A stretch of DNA of 64,000 nucleotides from Aphanomyces cochlioides (GCA_019828595.1 JAHQRK010000035.1:186001-250000); one strand, 5' to 3'; shown: positions 1 through 11,297, numbered from the stretch's first letter. The notes: a model not told the origin generated them from the letters alone. Program-made: numbers and translations.

Positions 1-28
1 ATCCAATCACATTATCATTTTTGTGTTG

Positions 29-3000
29 ATGTTTTTGTATGAACATTTGTCTGACGCAGTTTTCTGCGTAGAAAATAACAACTACTCGGCCTCTAAGAAA
101 GGCAAAGGCAATCATGACAATGACAATCAAGGACATGCGATCGATAACTCCGAACCTGGAAAGCAAGCAGAGCGGAATGAAGTGCATACTACCGAACAAG
201 AGGCTGCATTAACTGGAGCTAATGGCTGGGCTGTGGATGACGATGCCTTGAATCAGGGCAATATTAACGACGAGGCGGCTATGAGAAAGGCCAAGAAGGC
301 GGAGTACAACAAACGTGCTCGCAAAAAGAAACGGCAAGCTCTCCTAAAGGCGGATTACAACAATCGTGCTCACGAAAAGAAACGGCAAGCTCTCCTAAAT
401 GCGGAGTACAACAATCGTGCTCACGAAAAGAAACGGCAAGCTCTCCTAAATGCGGAGTACAACAATCGTGCTCGCGAAAAGAAACGGCATACTATCGTGG
501 ATGAAGTCGACGAAGAGGTGGCAATGGAAAAATCTAAAAAGGCGCAGTACAACAATCGTGCTCGCGAAAAGAAACGGCAAGCTATCCTGGATAAAGTTGA
601 TGAAGAGGTGGCAATGGAAAAATCCAAAAAGGCGGAGTACAACAATCGTGCTCGCGAAAAGAAACGGCATGCTATCGTGGATGACTTCGACAAAGAGGTG
701 GCTATGAAAAGATCCAAGAAGGCGGAATACAACAAACGTGCTCGCGAAAAAAAGCACAACACTGAGGTTGCGAATCAAGGGCGGGGTGCCATCATTTTGC
801 ACCATACGGACATGGATCAGAGCGACGAAGAGGAAACCAAGGAGGGAGAAGACGGAATCCATTATCACGCTCAAAGTGACCATCATCTCAAGATTCTGGC
901 AGCTCAGGAGCAAGAAGATCGCGAGCGCACAGTTGACAATCGAAGGATCTATGCTGCGCTACAACCTAACCGTATGAATGAAGGAGGTGAAGAAGAAACC
1001 AAGGAAGAAGATATTCCGATGGAAATGTGGATTGCAACACTGACAATCAATTCCTTGCCTTGGCAAATGCTGATCCTCCGCTAAACGTGGATGTGGATTT
1101 GATTGATGTACCTCCTCGCGAGCAAGGATTAAGTCTCCGGGATAAACCCAAGGGTCGCCCGAAGAAGAAGAGTCCTCACAACAGTGCACGCGTCAGCTTC
1201 GATGACTTCGATGAATCATTGGTGCCTCTTCATACTATTGAGCAGCGTTCGATTTGCCGCCATTGCGAAGCGAAGATTTGGCCAGGCGAAGAAAAGGACT
1301 GCTGCGGTGGAGGCCCTCGAGTGCTGCCCGTTGCTACCTGGCCTGACACACACGAGTTTCGCGAATACATTGCTTTGTTCAAAACCAGAGGGTTTGTCAA
1401 TAATACTCGCCGGTACAACGCCCTCTTTGCCTTTACATCTATTGGTACCAAAGAAATTATTCACGGCAACGGTGGGCCGAGATCATATACAATCCAAGGC
1501 GATTTGCATCATTTAATTGGGCCACTGTTGCCTGCGGACGAAGAACAAGCCAGTTACGCCCAGATCTACATTACGGATCCTGAAACGCAAGCAAGCATAC
1601 GACGAAGAATGCTGGGGGGAAATCTTAATGTGTCAACTGTGACGAAAATCCAGCGTCTACTACTACAGCACAACGCGTTCACCCAGCTGTACAAGCATGC
1701 GAAGGATATTCCAAAGGATGACGACATGAGATTAGTGCTCACTGCTCAGCCTCGAAGCAACAGCCGAACGCATAACCTTCCTACGTGTTCTGAAATCGCT
1801 GTTCTTTTTCAGAAACGTCCAAGTCAGGGCGTCATATCTTACTGCATGGTATTGATGGCCCCGTACTCAGCGAAGTTCAGCGAAACTATCACATTGGTAA
1901 ACATGTGCGTTTGGATCGACAACCTGGAGAACAACGCTTATTTCGCATTAAGGAATTTCATTCGGCATATGACCCGCTTCAATACCCTTTGCTCTTTCCC
2001 ACTGGGACTTTGGGGTGGTCGTTTGACAACAAGAGCGGTCGCAATCATGAAACCGTGAGTTTGAACGATTATGCTCGATACCATTTGCACGAGCGCGCTG
2101 CATTCTCTCCATTACATGCCAGCGGACCTCTATTTCAAGTGTTTGCAGTCGACAATTTTGCAAAGGTGGAAAACCAATGGCTTCGATATATTCGTGACCA
2201 AACCAACAACCTCCGCAGCGACACGTACCGCGCACTTCATGACGCTGTTTCGGATGATATGGACCTCAGAAGCATTGGAAAAAGGATTGTTTTGCCGTCA
2301 TCTTACACGGGTGGACCTCGGTACATGAGACAACGTTACCTTGACGCCATGGCAATTGTTCGCAAGTTCGGTCGACCAGACCTTTTTATCACTGTGACAT
2401 GCAATCCAAAGTGGGTTGAAATCGACAGGGAGCTGGAATTGGCGAAAGACGACTATGGATTTAAACGATCTCCAGCTGATCGACCTGACTTAGTGACGCG
2501 CATGTTCCGTCTCAAGCTCTTCGCCATTGAAGCCATGCTGTACAAGGGGGAAGTTTTGGGTCGACAAGCTGCGTGTGTTCGTGTTGTCGAATTCCAAAAG
2601 CGTGGTCTGCCTCATGCCCATATGTTGGTCATATTCACTGGGGACGACAAAATCAAGACAGCTGCCGATATTGACAGTATTATCAGTGCAGAAATCCCCG
2701 ACAAGGAAAAGAATCCAAGACTGCACAAAATTGTTACAACCTGCATGATTCACAAATGCAGCGACCGATGCCTGGAAAACGGGAAGTGCAAGAAAAACTT
2801 CCAAAAGCATACTGCAACGAAACATCAGAAGGCAGTGATGGATATCCACTCTACCGTCGTCGCCGCTCTTCGGCAGAGCGGCCCTCTGAGTATACCAACC
2901 AATATGTTATTCCGTACTGCCCAACGTTGAGTGCCATGTTCGACTGCCACATCAATGTCGAGGCGTGTACAAGTATATCTGCAGTCAAGTACCTGTACAA

Positions 3001-3370
3001 GTACATCTACAAGGGCTCAGACCGCTCAAATTTTCAAGTTGAGTCCGGTGAACTTGACGAAATCAAACAATACCAAGATGCCCGCTGTGTATCGTGCTGT
3101 GAGGCTCTCACACGCATTTTCTCTTTTGACATGTTCAAACGATCTCACGCTGTCGAGAACCTCGAAATACACTTGGAAGGTGAACAAGTTGTATGCATTC
3201 CTACCGACCGCCCGATTAGCCCTCAGGAATTGGCAAGGAGGAACCGGACGAAACTCACCGCGTTTTTTGAACTGTGCCGTGAAAACAGTGATTCACAAGC
3301 ACTTGCGCGTGAATGTCTGTACCATGATATCCCCGCGCATTTCGTATGGAACTCAAAGCTCCGCAAGTGA
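29..3370 (+). pseudogene. Helitron Rep (replication initiator) region, frameshifted
   Basis: Four successive open stretches in different frames (29-1084, 1027-2058, 1905-2930, 2756-3370) together read as a Helitron Rep. The order is a lysine/arginine-rich N-terminal repeat region (299-770), a Cys-rich segment (CRHCEAKIWPGEE then CCGGG, about 1250-1320), the FHSAYDPLQYPLLFP block (about 1960-2010), the PDLFITVTCNPKW block (about 2380-2420), the GLPHAHML two-His metal motif (about 2610-2640) and YLYKYIYKG with the catalytic tyrosines (about 2990-3015). Frame changes fall near 1040, 1830 and 2830, and a TGA follows at 3368. The family nicks single-stranded DNA for rolling-circle transposition; this copy cannot make a full Rep without frameshifting or unrecognised introns. 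Confidence 0.82.
299..770 (+). repeat. Seven in-frame direct repeats coding a basic YNNRAREKKR-type motif
   Basis: Seven repeat units begin at about 299, 350, 401, 452, 542, 632 and 722. Spacing is 51 bp for the first three intervals and 90 bp for the last three, always a multiple of three. The motif resembles the basic region of bZIP proteins, but no leucine zipper follows. It lies at the N-terminus of the Helitron Rep reading frame. Confidence 0.8.
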
Positions 3371-3495
3371 ACATCACGTACAAGGGGGGGTGATCGTATG
3401 ATCGGGAGGATGCTGACGGTGTCACCCCGCTCGGGAGACTGTTTTTTATGCGAATGCTCTTATTCTACTGACGAGGTCCGACATCGCACGAAGAT

Positions 3496-5412
3496 TTGCG
3501 AACCGTCAATGGCGTGGTTCATCCGACGTTCAAGTCAGCCGCACTTGCCCTTGGCTTTCTTGAAAATGACGAGGAATGGCTAATCTGCATGCGAGAAGCA
3601 ACTGAAACAGCAACTCCCTATGAGCTCCGAACACTTTTTGTCAGTATTCTGATTCACTGTGAACCTGCGGATGCACGAGGGCTATGGAACAAATTCGAAG
3701 ATGAAATGAGGCAAGATTTTCACCGCATGTACCCCGACGATTCTCAAAAATCTACAGCTTTCGCAATTCAGGCTTTATCAAGATGCCTCGAGTCGAAGGC
3801 ATCAAGCTTGGATCGTTTTCCGGAGCTTCCACAGCTTGCACATTTCGAACAATATTTTACTCTTGAGGAAACAAACAGGGGCCGTCAATCCAACCGATTA
3901 GTGGCTATGGAATCTTTGCACAACCAAGAACAAATCCAAGGCATTTTGGAAGGCAAGTCTACGATGACCGAAGAGCACGAGGTCTTCTACAACGACGTTA
4001 TGAGCGAGATTACGAAGGAAAGCACTGTTCGAAGAGGCAAAGTATATTTTCTCGAAGGTGAGGGCGGCTCAGGGAAGACGTTCATCTCAAACATTTTACT
4101 GGCTCAAGTGCGCTCAATGAACAAAATTGCGTTGGCTGTTGCTTCGTCCGGACTTGCTGCTCTGAATTTGATCGGAGGTACAACTGCGCATTCGAGATTC
4201 TGTCTTCCAAGATCATTGCACGAGCTTAGCCGATGCGACGTTCGGAAGCAGTCACATCTTGCGGAACTTTTACGTCTCACAGAACTTATCATTTGGGACG
4301 AGTGTTCGATGATGCACAAGTATGCTGTGGAGGCCGTTGATCACATGCTACAAGATTTGATGGACAACGCGCTTCCTTTTGGTGGAAAGGTCGTCATATT
4401 CTCGGGCGACTTCAAGCAAATGCTTCCAGTCATTTTGAAGGGCACACCTGGGCTAATCCTCGAAGCATGCTTGAAGAACAGCTACCTTTGGAGAAATATC
4501 GCACAGTTCCATCTGACGGTGAACATGAGGTTGACCAACAACAACTCAGAGAGTGTTCGAGTGTTTGCTGCATTGCTCAAGTCTATTGGTCATGGAACAT
4601 ACCCCACATGTACCGAACTCGGTGCCGATTACATTCGACTACTTGATGATTTGGCGATTCCATACAAGTCGCCTGATGATTTGTGGTCATTTTTACACAG
4701 CATCTATCAAGACATGAACAACCTGCGCATCAATGCACTTAGATCGTACTTTGGATGTCGAGCTATCCTTGCACCCAAACACAGTGTTGTTGCTGACATC
4801 AACACAACACTTCTTGAGCGACTCACTTCCGACTGCGAAATGACATATTTGTCCGTCGATTCTGTTGCTGACAAACCCAACTCGGACACAAATGCATGCG
4901 AGTTCCCCATCGAGTTTCTGAATTCTATAGACATCAACAACTTCCCCAGCCACAAGTTGCATTTGAAAGTTGGTTGCCCCATTATTCTGCTTCGTAATTT
5001 GTGTACTTCGGAAGGCGTGTGCAACGGAACACGTTTAATTGTTCTTGATCTGAAAACACGATGTATCAAGGCTCAAATTATGAACGGCTCCCACACGAAC
5101 AAGATCGTTTACATTCCCCGAACTACTACAATTCACGATGGTGAGCAAAACAATTACCCATTTGAGCTACGCAGAAGACAATTTCCTGTTCAAGTTGCCT
5201 TTGCAATGACGATTCACAAGGCTCAAGGTCAAACGATTTCTCACGTGGGCGTCTACCTTCCAGAACCCGTCTTCTCGCATGGACAGCTTTACGTCGCCAT
5301 GTCAAGAGCCCAAGCAAAAGGCAACATTAAGTTTTTGGTCGCCAATGGACAGTACGATGGACTGCCTGGAATCTACACGAAAAACATTGTGTATCAAGAA
5401 GCATTAGAATAG
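3496..5412 (+). CDS. Helitron PIF1-like DNA helicase part
   Basis: An uninterrupted 638-codon reading frame with the full helicase motif set: Walker A GEGGSGKT (about 4054-4080), Walker B IIWDECSMM (about 4288-4315), FSGDFKQMLPV (about 4400-4435), AMTIHKAQGQTI (about 5205-5240) and HGQLYVAMSRA (about 5278-5310). It is a superfamily 1B helicase of the PIF1/RecD type, expected to unwind DNA during Helitron rolling-circle transposition. The frame opens with a TTG codon in the middle of a conserved Rep-helicase linker (LRTVNGVVHPTF), so this is the C-terminal part of a once larger Rep-helicase polyprotein and not a gene with its own natural start. Confidence 0.85.
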   Translation: MRTVNGVVHPTFKSAALALGFLENDEEWLICMREATETATPYELRTLFVSILIHCEPADARGLWNKFEDEMRQDFHRMYPDDSQKSTAFAIQALSRCLESKASSLDRFPELPQLAHFEQYFTLEETNRGRQSNRLVAMESLHNQEQIQGILEGKSTMTEEHEVFYNDVMSEITKESTVRRGKVYFLEGEGGSGKTFISNILLAQVRSMNKIALAVASSGLAALNLIGGTTAHSRFCLPRSLHELSRCDVRKQSHLAELLRLTELIIWDECSMMHKYAVEAVDHMLQDLMDNALPFGGKVVIFSGDFKQMLPVILKGTPGLILEACLKNSYLWRNIAQFHLTVNMRLTNNNSESVRVFAALLKSIGHGTYPTCTELGADYIRLLDDLAIPYKSPDDLWSFLHSIYQDMNNLRINALRSYFGCRAILAPKHSVVADINTTLLERLTSDCEMTYLSVDSVADKPNSDTNACEFPIEFLNSIDINNFPSHKLHLKVGCPIILLRNLCTSEGVCNGTRLIVLDLKTRCIKAQIMNGSHTNKIVYIPRTTTIHDGEQNNYPFELRRRQFPVQVAFAMTIHKAQGQTISHVGVYLPEPVFSHGQLYVAMSRAQAKGNIKFLVANGQYDGLPGIYTKNIVYQEALE

Positions 5413-6503
5413 TCAGGACTTCATAAAACTTCATCCATAACTAACAAACGTTATCATGTTCTTACAAATATTTACACTGTGTTGTTGTGGAATTGCCGTG
5501 ACTTCCTGGATCAAGTCCAATTGCATCTACCAAGTCCAATTGCATCGTACCGATGAATTGGACGATAAATCCTCGAGATTAGCTAACCCCAAACTACGCA
5601 CCTTATACTTAGATTCAACGTTACAGTATTACAAGAGGAAGAAGTAGGTGGTTGTCAACCAACGATGACCTCGATCTACTAATCGATCGCACAGATTGTG
5701 CAATCTGAACTTGGGTATATTCTGCTTAGATTCAACCTCAGCATTAAAATGGGAGAAGCATATCGAACAGCGGCAAGCTATAAAATTATCAAAGAGTCTG
5801 CTTCTTGGAAACAGTCTTTTTGCCGTTCACATCGTGCGCAAAGTTGCCGCAACGGGAAAGATCTCTATACCAGCAGTACAACCAGCTGCTAAAACTTCGG
5901 CATTTAAATTGACCTTCTTGACCGTGGTCCTAGAACCTCCACCCACCACATGCCACGCTCACATTGGACACAACCGTAGATTACCATCTAAGGTTCGCCT
6001 TTCTCCATCTAGATATACTATGTCTCCGACAGTAGTCGCCTTGGGCATCATCTAAGCGCATAGTCGCCTTGAGCATCATCTAAGCGCATGGTCATCATTG
6101 TCTTGCCGTCAAATGCGCCGTGAATAGGACTGGGTACCTCGAGCGTCTGTATTATCACTGATAAGTCGTTCGTGTTATCTGTGCAAGAACTGGCATTTTT
6201 GCACAACAAAACAGGGAAACTATTGAGGCCAATTCGAAGTAGAATAAGAAAGAAGTGAATAAGGAGTGCGAAGTAAATGCCGTCTCCTTAGTTTCAAAAT
6301 AATATGATCTCTGATTGGATAATATATTTTTCTTTCGGTACGAGTCGACGGTTTTTTGGTCAGGACATGATTTATCTCCTGACGAAAAAAAAATTCGTCA
6401 GTCAACAGTAGCCAATCAGAATGCTCGGCGTTAACTTATTTTTTTACTTCGAACTGGGCCTGAATCAAATTCAAAATTCATAGTATGGCTTCAAACGTTT
6501 CAT
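5413..6503. other. Intergenic; one 28-bp tandem duplication
   Basis: No reading frame here has a recognisable family or convincing coding character. A 28-bp unit is tandemly duplicated at 6034-6089 with one mismatch. A small hairpin (CAGATT-gtgc-AATCTG) near 5693-5708 is too weak to call a Helitron terminator. Confidence 0.5.
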
Positions 6504-7262
6504 GTGTGTGAGCTAATCTTTGTTATTTATGCGTCCTTCGTTCTTCTCGAGCCATTTGTTGAAATCTTCGAAGATTTCAACAAATGGCTCGAGAAGAACG
6601 AAGGACGCATCCGACGATGGCAGTATGAACCACTTGATGACGACAAAGGCCGCGTCGTCATTTACAGTCTTCCGAGCTCAGTCCACGAAAAGACCAGCAG
6701 TGGTGTCTATCTTACGATTATGCGGCAAGTCGTGAGAGCTGGCGACGATCTCTGGAGCACGGTGTTTAATACCAAATCGACAACATTTCAAGTTGGAGCT
6801 AGCCGTCGCCCACATTACCAACAAGCGGATGAAAGCCTGAAGCCCGAGAATCTGCGCGTTGGAGGCCAAGTTTTGGCTGGCACTGCAAAACAAGATCCCT
6901 TTCCCAACGTCGTCATTGAAGTGGCCTACAAGAACCAAACGTTTGACAAATTACTTGAGAAGCTTCACAACTGGATACATCCACGATATACGTCAGTGCA
7001 AGTGGGAATTGGGATTCACATCTCACCAAACAGCAATCGACGACGTGCTATTCTTCTTGTACGAGGTCAACCAGTCCAAGAAACTGTCACTGAATTTGGA
7101 GACAATATCGCGATTACCCCTCTCACTTTGGAATTTCCCATGGCGTGCATCTTTGAAGGAGTGGTGTGGCCAAATGCTCTATTGGGTCATGAAAACGACA
7201 TGATTTCCATTGATTTGATTGCATTGCGTCAATTTATTCACAATTGCATCGCCCGAACGTAA
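6504..7262 (+). pseudogene. 5'-truncated Uma2/PD-(D/E)XK nuclease-like protein
   Basis: A 252-codon frame reads through the palindrome and then continues as an ordinary soluble protein. The central segment DPFPNVVIEVAYKNQTFDKL, followed by a KLHNWI-like helix (about 6895-6985), resembles the core of Uma2-like PD-(D/E)XK nuclease domains (hydrophobic strand, E-V, then K..W). I infer that family with moderate confidence and cannot confirm all catalytic residues. The frame opens with GTG, and the first in-frame ATG is internal, at the IMRQVV segment near 6720. Recognisable protein starts only in the right half of the palindrome, so the original start has been lost and replaced by an inverted copy of the gene's own sequence. 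Confidence 0.5.
6529..6610. repeat. 82-bp perfect palindrome
   Basis: Bases 6529-6569 are the exact reverse complement of 6570-6610, with no spacer; the centre is TTC|GAA. The right half is coding sequence of the nuclease-like gene that follows, and the left half is an inverted copy of it. Outside this interval the symmetry stops at once (6528 T versus 6611 C). Confidence 0.97.
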
Positions 7263-7868
7263 GTGAAGCAATATCACACGTGCAATGTTTTTCGACGTGA
7301 GCAGCCTTGTTAACGTTGAAATACACGAAATACTTGATTTTATTGATATTCGCTGGGTTTTATCGCTTGCGCACGCCGCGCACCCATTCCAGGAAATCTA
7401 TGATTGTTGTGAGCAATCTTCCTCTTGTGAGCTTACCACACGACCACCATATATCCATGTAAAACTCATAAATATTGATGTTTTAAAAGTTGATGGTGGG
7501 GATCGGGGGTTGTAGCGAAGGAATGTGATGAAATCTTTCAGGACGTCACTGAAACTTGGCCATAACAAATTGCGTATGACTCCTCAACATAAATATGTTG
7601 TGCTCATTGCATTGTAGAGCACAGTCCTATCATTGGAAAAACTTCGTCTTAATATGATGGTCTGTGAAGATGATCGTCTTACAAAGCCAGACGACTTGGA
7701 TCCATACGTGGAGCCGTTATTGTCCTTTTGAGGTAAAATTGGACTGAACGGTCGATTGGGAAAATTGCGCGAAAATCGACCGACCCATCATTATACTTGG
7801 TATTTGTATATTCATACAAAGTCGAAGTTAATTCCCCCCATTTGAAATACCGCGAATCTTGCGCAGTC

Positions 7869-8961
7869 ATGCCGTCCAAAGGGCATGCCACGGCTACTGG
7901 GGTACTGATGCAACACGTTGGACAGCAACATGCTTCGAAGAATACTATAATGCACGCTCTTTACATCTATTACTTCTTGGGCATGACTCGTCAGGCAATT
8001 GCCCGGCTTTTCCACAAGTCTCAAACAACGATTACGAATTGGATATCGAGATACGAGAGTACAGGCGGCTACGAGCGACGACGCAGTCATAGCGAGAAAG
8101 GTTTTACTCAAGAACAACAGCATTGGATTGTGGCATACTACCGAAAAAATCCCACGGCGTTCCTCGATGAAGCGAAGTACTCTTTTGAATGCCATTTCAA
8201 ACGTCATATTGCCTTGACATCGGTTTGGTCCATCATACACCGACACGGCTTAACGTGGAAGGTTTTGGAACGTCGTGCAATCCATTTCAAAGAATCCGAT
8301 GTGATCAGGTTTTGTACCGAGCTGGCGTCTATAAACTGGTCCCACCACAACCTTGTTTTCCTCGACGAAGTCAGTTTCGACTCCCGAGGAATGCTGCACA
8401 AGCGTGGATACTCTATGAAGGGTAAAAGACTCTGCTTTCGTGGTGAATTCGAGCGGAAACCAAGGGTGCCCACGCTGTGCTTTATTACGGTGGATGGTTT
8501 GGCTGAAGTTTTTGACACTTTGGGCACAATTGATCGGCCTAAGTTTGTTGATTCATGCACAACGTTTGCAACATCGGGCAAGTGTAAAATGTATCCTTGT
8601 CGATCGTCCGTGTGGATTCTGGACGGCGCAAGCATCCATTGTCATCCAAACATTGTTTATGTTCTTCGAAGCATTGGAATTGTCCCTATTTTTCTCCCAG
8701 CTTATTGCCCATTCTATAATCCCATAGAATACCTCTTTGGTCTCATCAAGAAGATTTCCAGCGGCATTACGCGGAAAACCAAACACGTGACTTAATGGCT
8801 TTCGTTTTGAGTGTCATGATGAAATTCGAGAGCTTTGACATGAAGTCAATTTTTGAGCACTGTGGATACGGCATTCATGGCCGCTTTGATCCAGGCAGCC
8901 GACCGGAAGATGAAATGCAAAGTAACGACGATTGCTTGGGATTTCATTTCTGTGGTCAATG
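7869..8961 (+). pseudogene. IS630/Tc1-like DDE transposase, frameshifted near the C-terminus
   Basis: From the ATG at 7869 the frame shows an N-terminal helix-turn-helix (IYYFLGMTRQAIARLFHKS), then the DDE_3 catalytic core: LVFLDEVSFD (about 8350-8380), VWILDGASIH (about 8610-8640) and LPAYCPFYNPIEYLFG (about 8695-8742). The frame stops at 8795, but an overlapping frame continues from about 8770 with compatible protein to a stop at 8961, so one frameshift separates the body from the last 60 or so residues. The family cuts and pastes DNA at TA dinucleotides. The frameshift probably inactivates or shortens the protein, though the catalytic core is intact. Confidence 0.8.
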
Positions 8962-9045
8962 AATGTGTTTCTTTCAAGTCATTTCATCTCTCTAAGTCAA
9001 AACTCTAAGCAACAGAGCTTCATGAATAGTGCATTCAATTTAATC

Positions 9046-10024
9046 TCAATCCTCTTCAGCATGTTGGGTGTCGTCCATGTTCGGAATATCTCCCACAATG
9101 ATGCTTAAGTCTTCCACAACATGGGGCACAGACATGTCAAGAAGAAACGCTTCAATCATTTGCTCTTTCGCGGCCATCACGGCAGCAAATCATCGGACTC
9201 GCGACAAGATTACGCCAATATCAATCTCAAGCGTTGCATAATCTTGGAGACTGCTTTGAACAACTTCCCGCGCTAAAGTCAAGCTTTGTTGCATCCGCTC
9301 GCAACGCCGCTCAGCATTGTTTTGAGTTGATCGAAAGAGATGCAGCATATTTGATGGTGGCTGATCTTCAACAAGGCGCGCGTGCAAATGGCGTGGACGC
9401 TTCAATATCGCCGCAGCCCACATTCTCCACGCCGAATCAAAAGCTTCCAAGTGCGTTGACCACTTGGATTTTAACAGACACACCATGTCTTGTTGTAGTT
9501 GTTCTGCGGCTGTGCCTGCTCGGTCTCGTATTTCCGGCAAAATGCATTGATCTTGGAGCTCTTGAAGATCGTGGGATGTGTTGACTTGGTTTCCCCTTTT
9601 GAATATAGTAATGGTGAAAGACATGTTTGCGTGGTCGACGAGGTAGCGATTTGCATGCTCCAACGAGCTCGGTCGAAATGCTGCCGCGCCAATTTGACTG
9701 ATATGAATGAGTCAAAATCATTCTCAGTTGGAGAGTCCTCGCAAATGGTCCAAACTCTTGGCTCGTCTGTATAGAAGCCTTGTTGTTCATATAGCCCGAG
9801 CAGAACGTAAAGATTTGATGCTTAACATCATTCCATGACGCACCCTCAAAAATTTGCGGCTGCAAACGCTTCCCACTGTGATCGCGCGAGCAGACAGTGT
9901 CTTTCACGAATATCTCCGCTTTCATTTGAATGAGACCGGCCCGGGACACCTCAGGAGCATGTGGCTGCTCCTCAATTGGGGATGAACGCGTGATATCCTG
10001 GGGTGGTGACGGTGTGTGTTGCAT
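9046..10024 (-). pseudogene. Second gene of the IS630/Tc1-like element, unknown function, degraded
   Basis: Starting at the ATG at 10024, minus-strand frames read through 9046 as one protein of about 320 residues if frame changes near 9690-9730 and an in-frame TGA at 9190-9192 are passed over. The C-terminal part after the TGA (MAAKEQMIEAFLLDMSV) stays in frame to a TGA at 9046-9048. I do not recognise a domain. It is soluble, moderately charged and helical in character. Its position inside the inverted repeats, converging on the transposase, implies it belongs to the element, perhaps as a DNA-binding or accessory protein. Confidence 0.5.
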
Positions 10025-10193
10025 CGCTGGTGGATGAAGAATACAGCAGCTTTCGAATGGAATCGTACGAGTCGTTTAATTGGCCAAGTCAATCTGAATT
10101 TAAGATCAATGATTGGTCGGTCGATTTCGCGTGCGATTTTTTCGATCTATTCGATTGGCTCCCCCACTCCAATTTCGAATCGAACGGACAATA

Positions 10194-10966
10194 GCAGATT
10201 CTTCATACATTTATTTAAATTTAGAACGACATATCGATTGCAAGATATTCGGATTTCATTCATGCAAGCAGGACAACTTACACATCCAAGCAATTTTGGT
10301 CTATTTCGTATATATTTGAGACTCATAGCTGTCGGGTCAAGCGCAAAGTTAGCGATAGCCACTGTGCCGTAGTCTTTCAAACACGTGTTCACATTGGAGA
10401 TCTCCATGGATAATATTTGCTTTGTGGTATGACGGGCGAGTTGGTACACGACGGGAAAAGATTCTTTGGTCAATCTCTAATGTAGCGCCGGATATTTGTA
10501 AATATATTGCACAGCCCAGTCACTGAGCTAGGTTTTGTAAAACAAATCCCAATCAGAGAGAGAATGTATTGGATATTTCACAATTCCTTCCCGGCTTGGA
10601 CTTTGGTACTAAAAACGTCGATATTTGCTTAATCGTCTCTCTCATATTGGTCGAATCGCTTGGTAGCAATGATTTGGCCACGACACCTACCTTTGCAGAC
10701 CGTTGCGAATCCACGTCGGCCGAGCATTTTTGACGATTCGAACGACTTAAAATGCGCTTCGTCTGATCGAAGCACCGACGATCTAGTTGTTGTCTCCGCC
10801 GGCGCTCAAGACCAGCTACCGTGCTCACGACGGTGACCTTGGTGACAAATCCACAAGTGCTTCATTAGCAGTCCTTTATCTTCATTTCACTATGGTAAAA
10901 CGCTAGGGGGTGGCATTTGAGAAGTGTGAAATTTCCGCGTGCTGAGTTCTGCACCCCTAACCTACG
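10194..10966. other. Intergenic, no supported gene
   Basis: Only short open frames without recognisable families are present. The stretch between the IS630/Tc1-like element and the 55-bp tandem repeat contains nothing I can assign. Confidence 0.4.
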
Positions 10967-11241
10967 AATACAAAAACCAATACAAAATAACCCCAACCTA
11001 GCTCGCACACTATCCAATAGGAATACAAAAACCAATACAAAATAACCCCAACCTAGCTCGCACACTATCCAATAGGAATACAAAAACCAATACAAAATAA
11101 CCCCAACCTAGCTCGCACACTATCCAATAGGAATACAAAAACCAATACAAAATAACCCCAACCTAGCTCGCACACTATCCAATAGGAATACAAAAACCAA
11201 TACAAAATAACCCCAACCTAGCTCGCACACTATCCAATAGG
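10967..11241. repeat. 55-bp tandem repeat, five copies
   Basis: The unit begins AATACAAAAACCAATACAAA and ends CTATCCAATAGG. Five head-to-tail copies fit exactly (5 x 55 = 275 bp), and by eye they look identical. There are no spacers, so it is a minisatellite and not a CRISPR array. It ends 18 bp from the Ty3 element's terminal repeat. Confidence 0.95.
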
Positions 11242-11259
11242 ATTGCACGTGAGGCTAGA

Positions 11260-11289
11260 CTTCGAGCGATCGGGCGTGATCCGAGAACA
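11260..11289 (-). repeat. 30-bp terminal repeat remnant, 3' side of Ty3 element
   Basis: Identical to 16028-16057. On the element strand it starts TGTTCTCGG, directly after the purine tract, and ends where the neighbouring minisatellite flank begins. A full LTR would be hundreds of bp, so this is either a truncated LTR or a very short terminal repeat. Confidence 0.75.
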
Positions 11290-11297
11290 CTTCCCCC

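Larger units (their letters stand above)
1..5412 (+). mobile_element. Helitron-type rolling-circle transposon (left end not resolved)
   Basis: The coding content is a Helitron Rep region followed by a PIF1-type helicase, the diagnostic pair of autonomous Helitrons. The Rep part is broken by several frame changes while the helicase part is open, so the copy is probably non-autonomous today. I could not place the 5' TC end, which may lie outside the window, nor a convincing 3' hairpin with CTRR terminus in the bases after the helicase stop. The coordinates therefore cover coding content only. Confidence 0.85.
7720..10191. mobile_element. IS630/Tc1-like DNA transposon with two convergent genes
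   Basis: The ends read TTGTCC...GGACAA flanked by TA on both sides (7718-7719 and 10192-10193). Imperfect inverted repeats of about 70-80 bp follow inward: AAATTGGA blocks near 7735 and 10170, and ATCGACCGACC blocks near 7775 and 10115. Inside are a plus-strand DDE transposase and a minus-strand second gene facing it. TA duplication fits the IS630/Tc1/mariner superfamily. Length is about 2.47 kb, larger than a classic one-gene Tc1. Confidence 0.72.

Noticed and set aside
5685..5735. Hairpin followed by CTTAG as the Helitron 3' end
   Set aside because: The stem is only 6 bp, and the CTTAG word is about 25 bases from it, further than in typical Helitron ends.
10967..11241. Possible CRISPR array (regular repeats)
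   Set aside because: The 55-bp units follow each other without spacers and the rest of the window is eukaryotic; it is a minisatellite.
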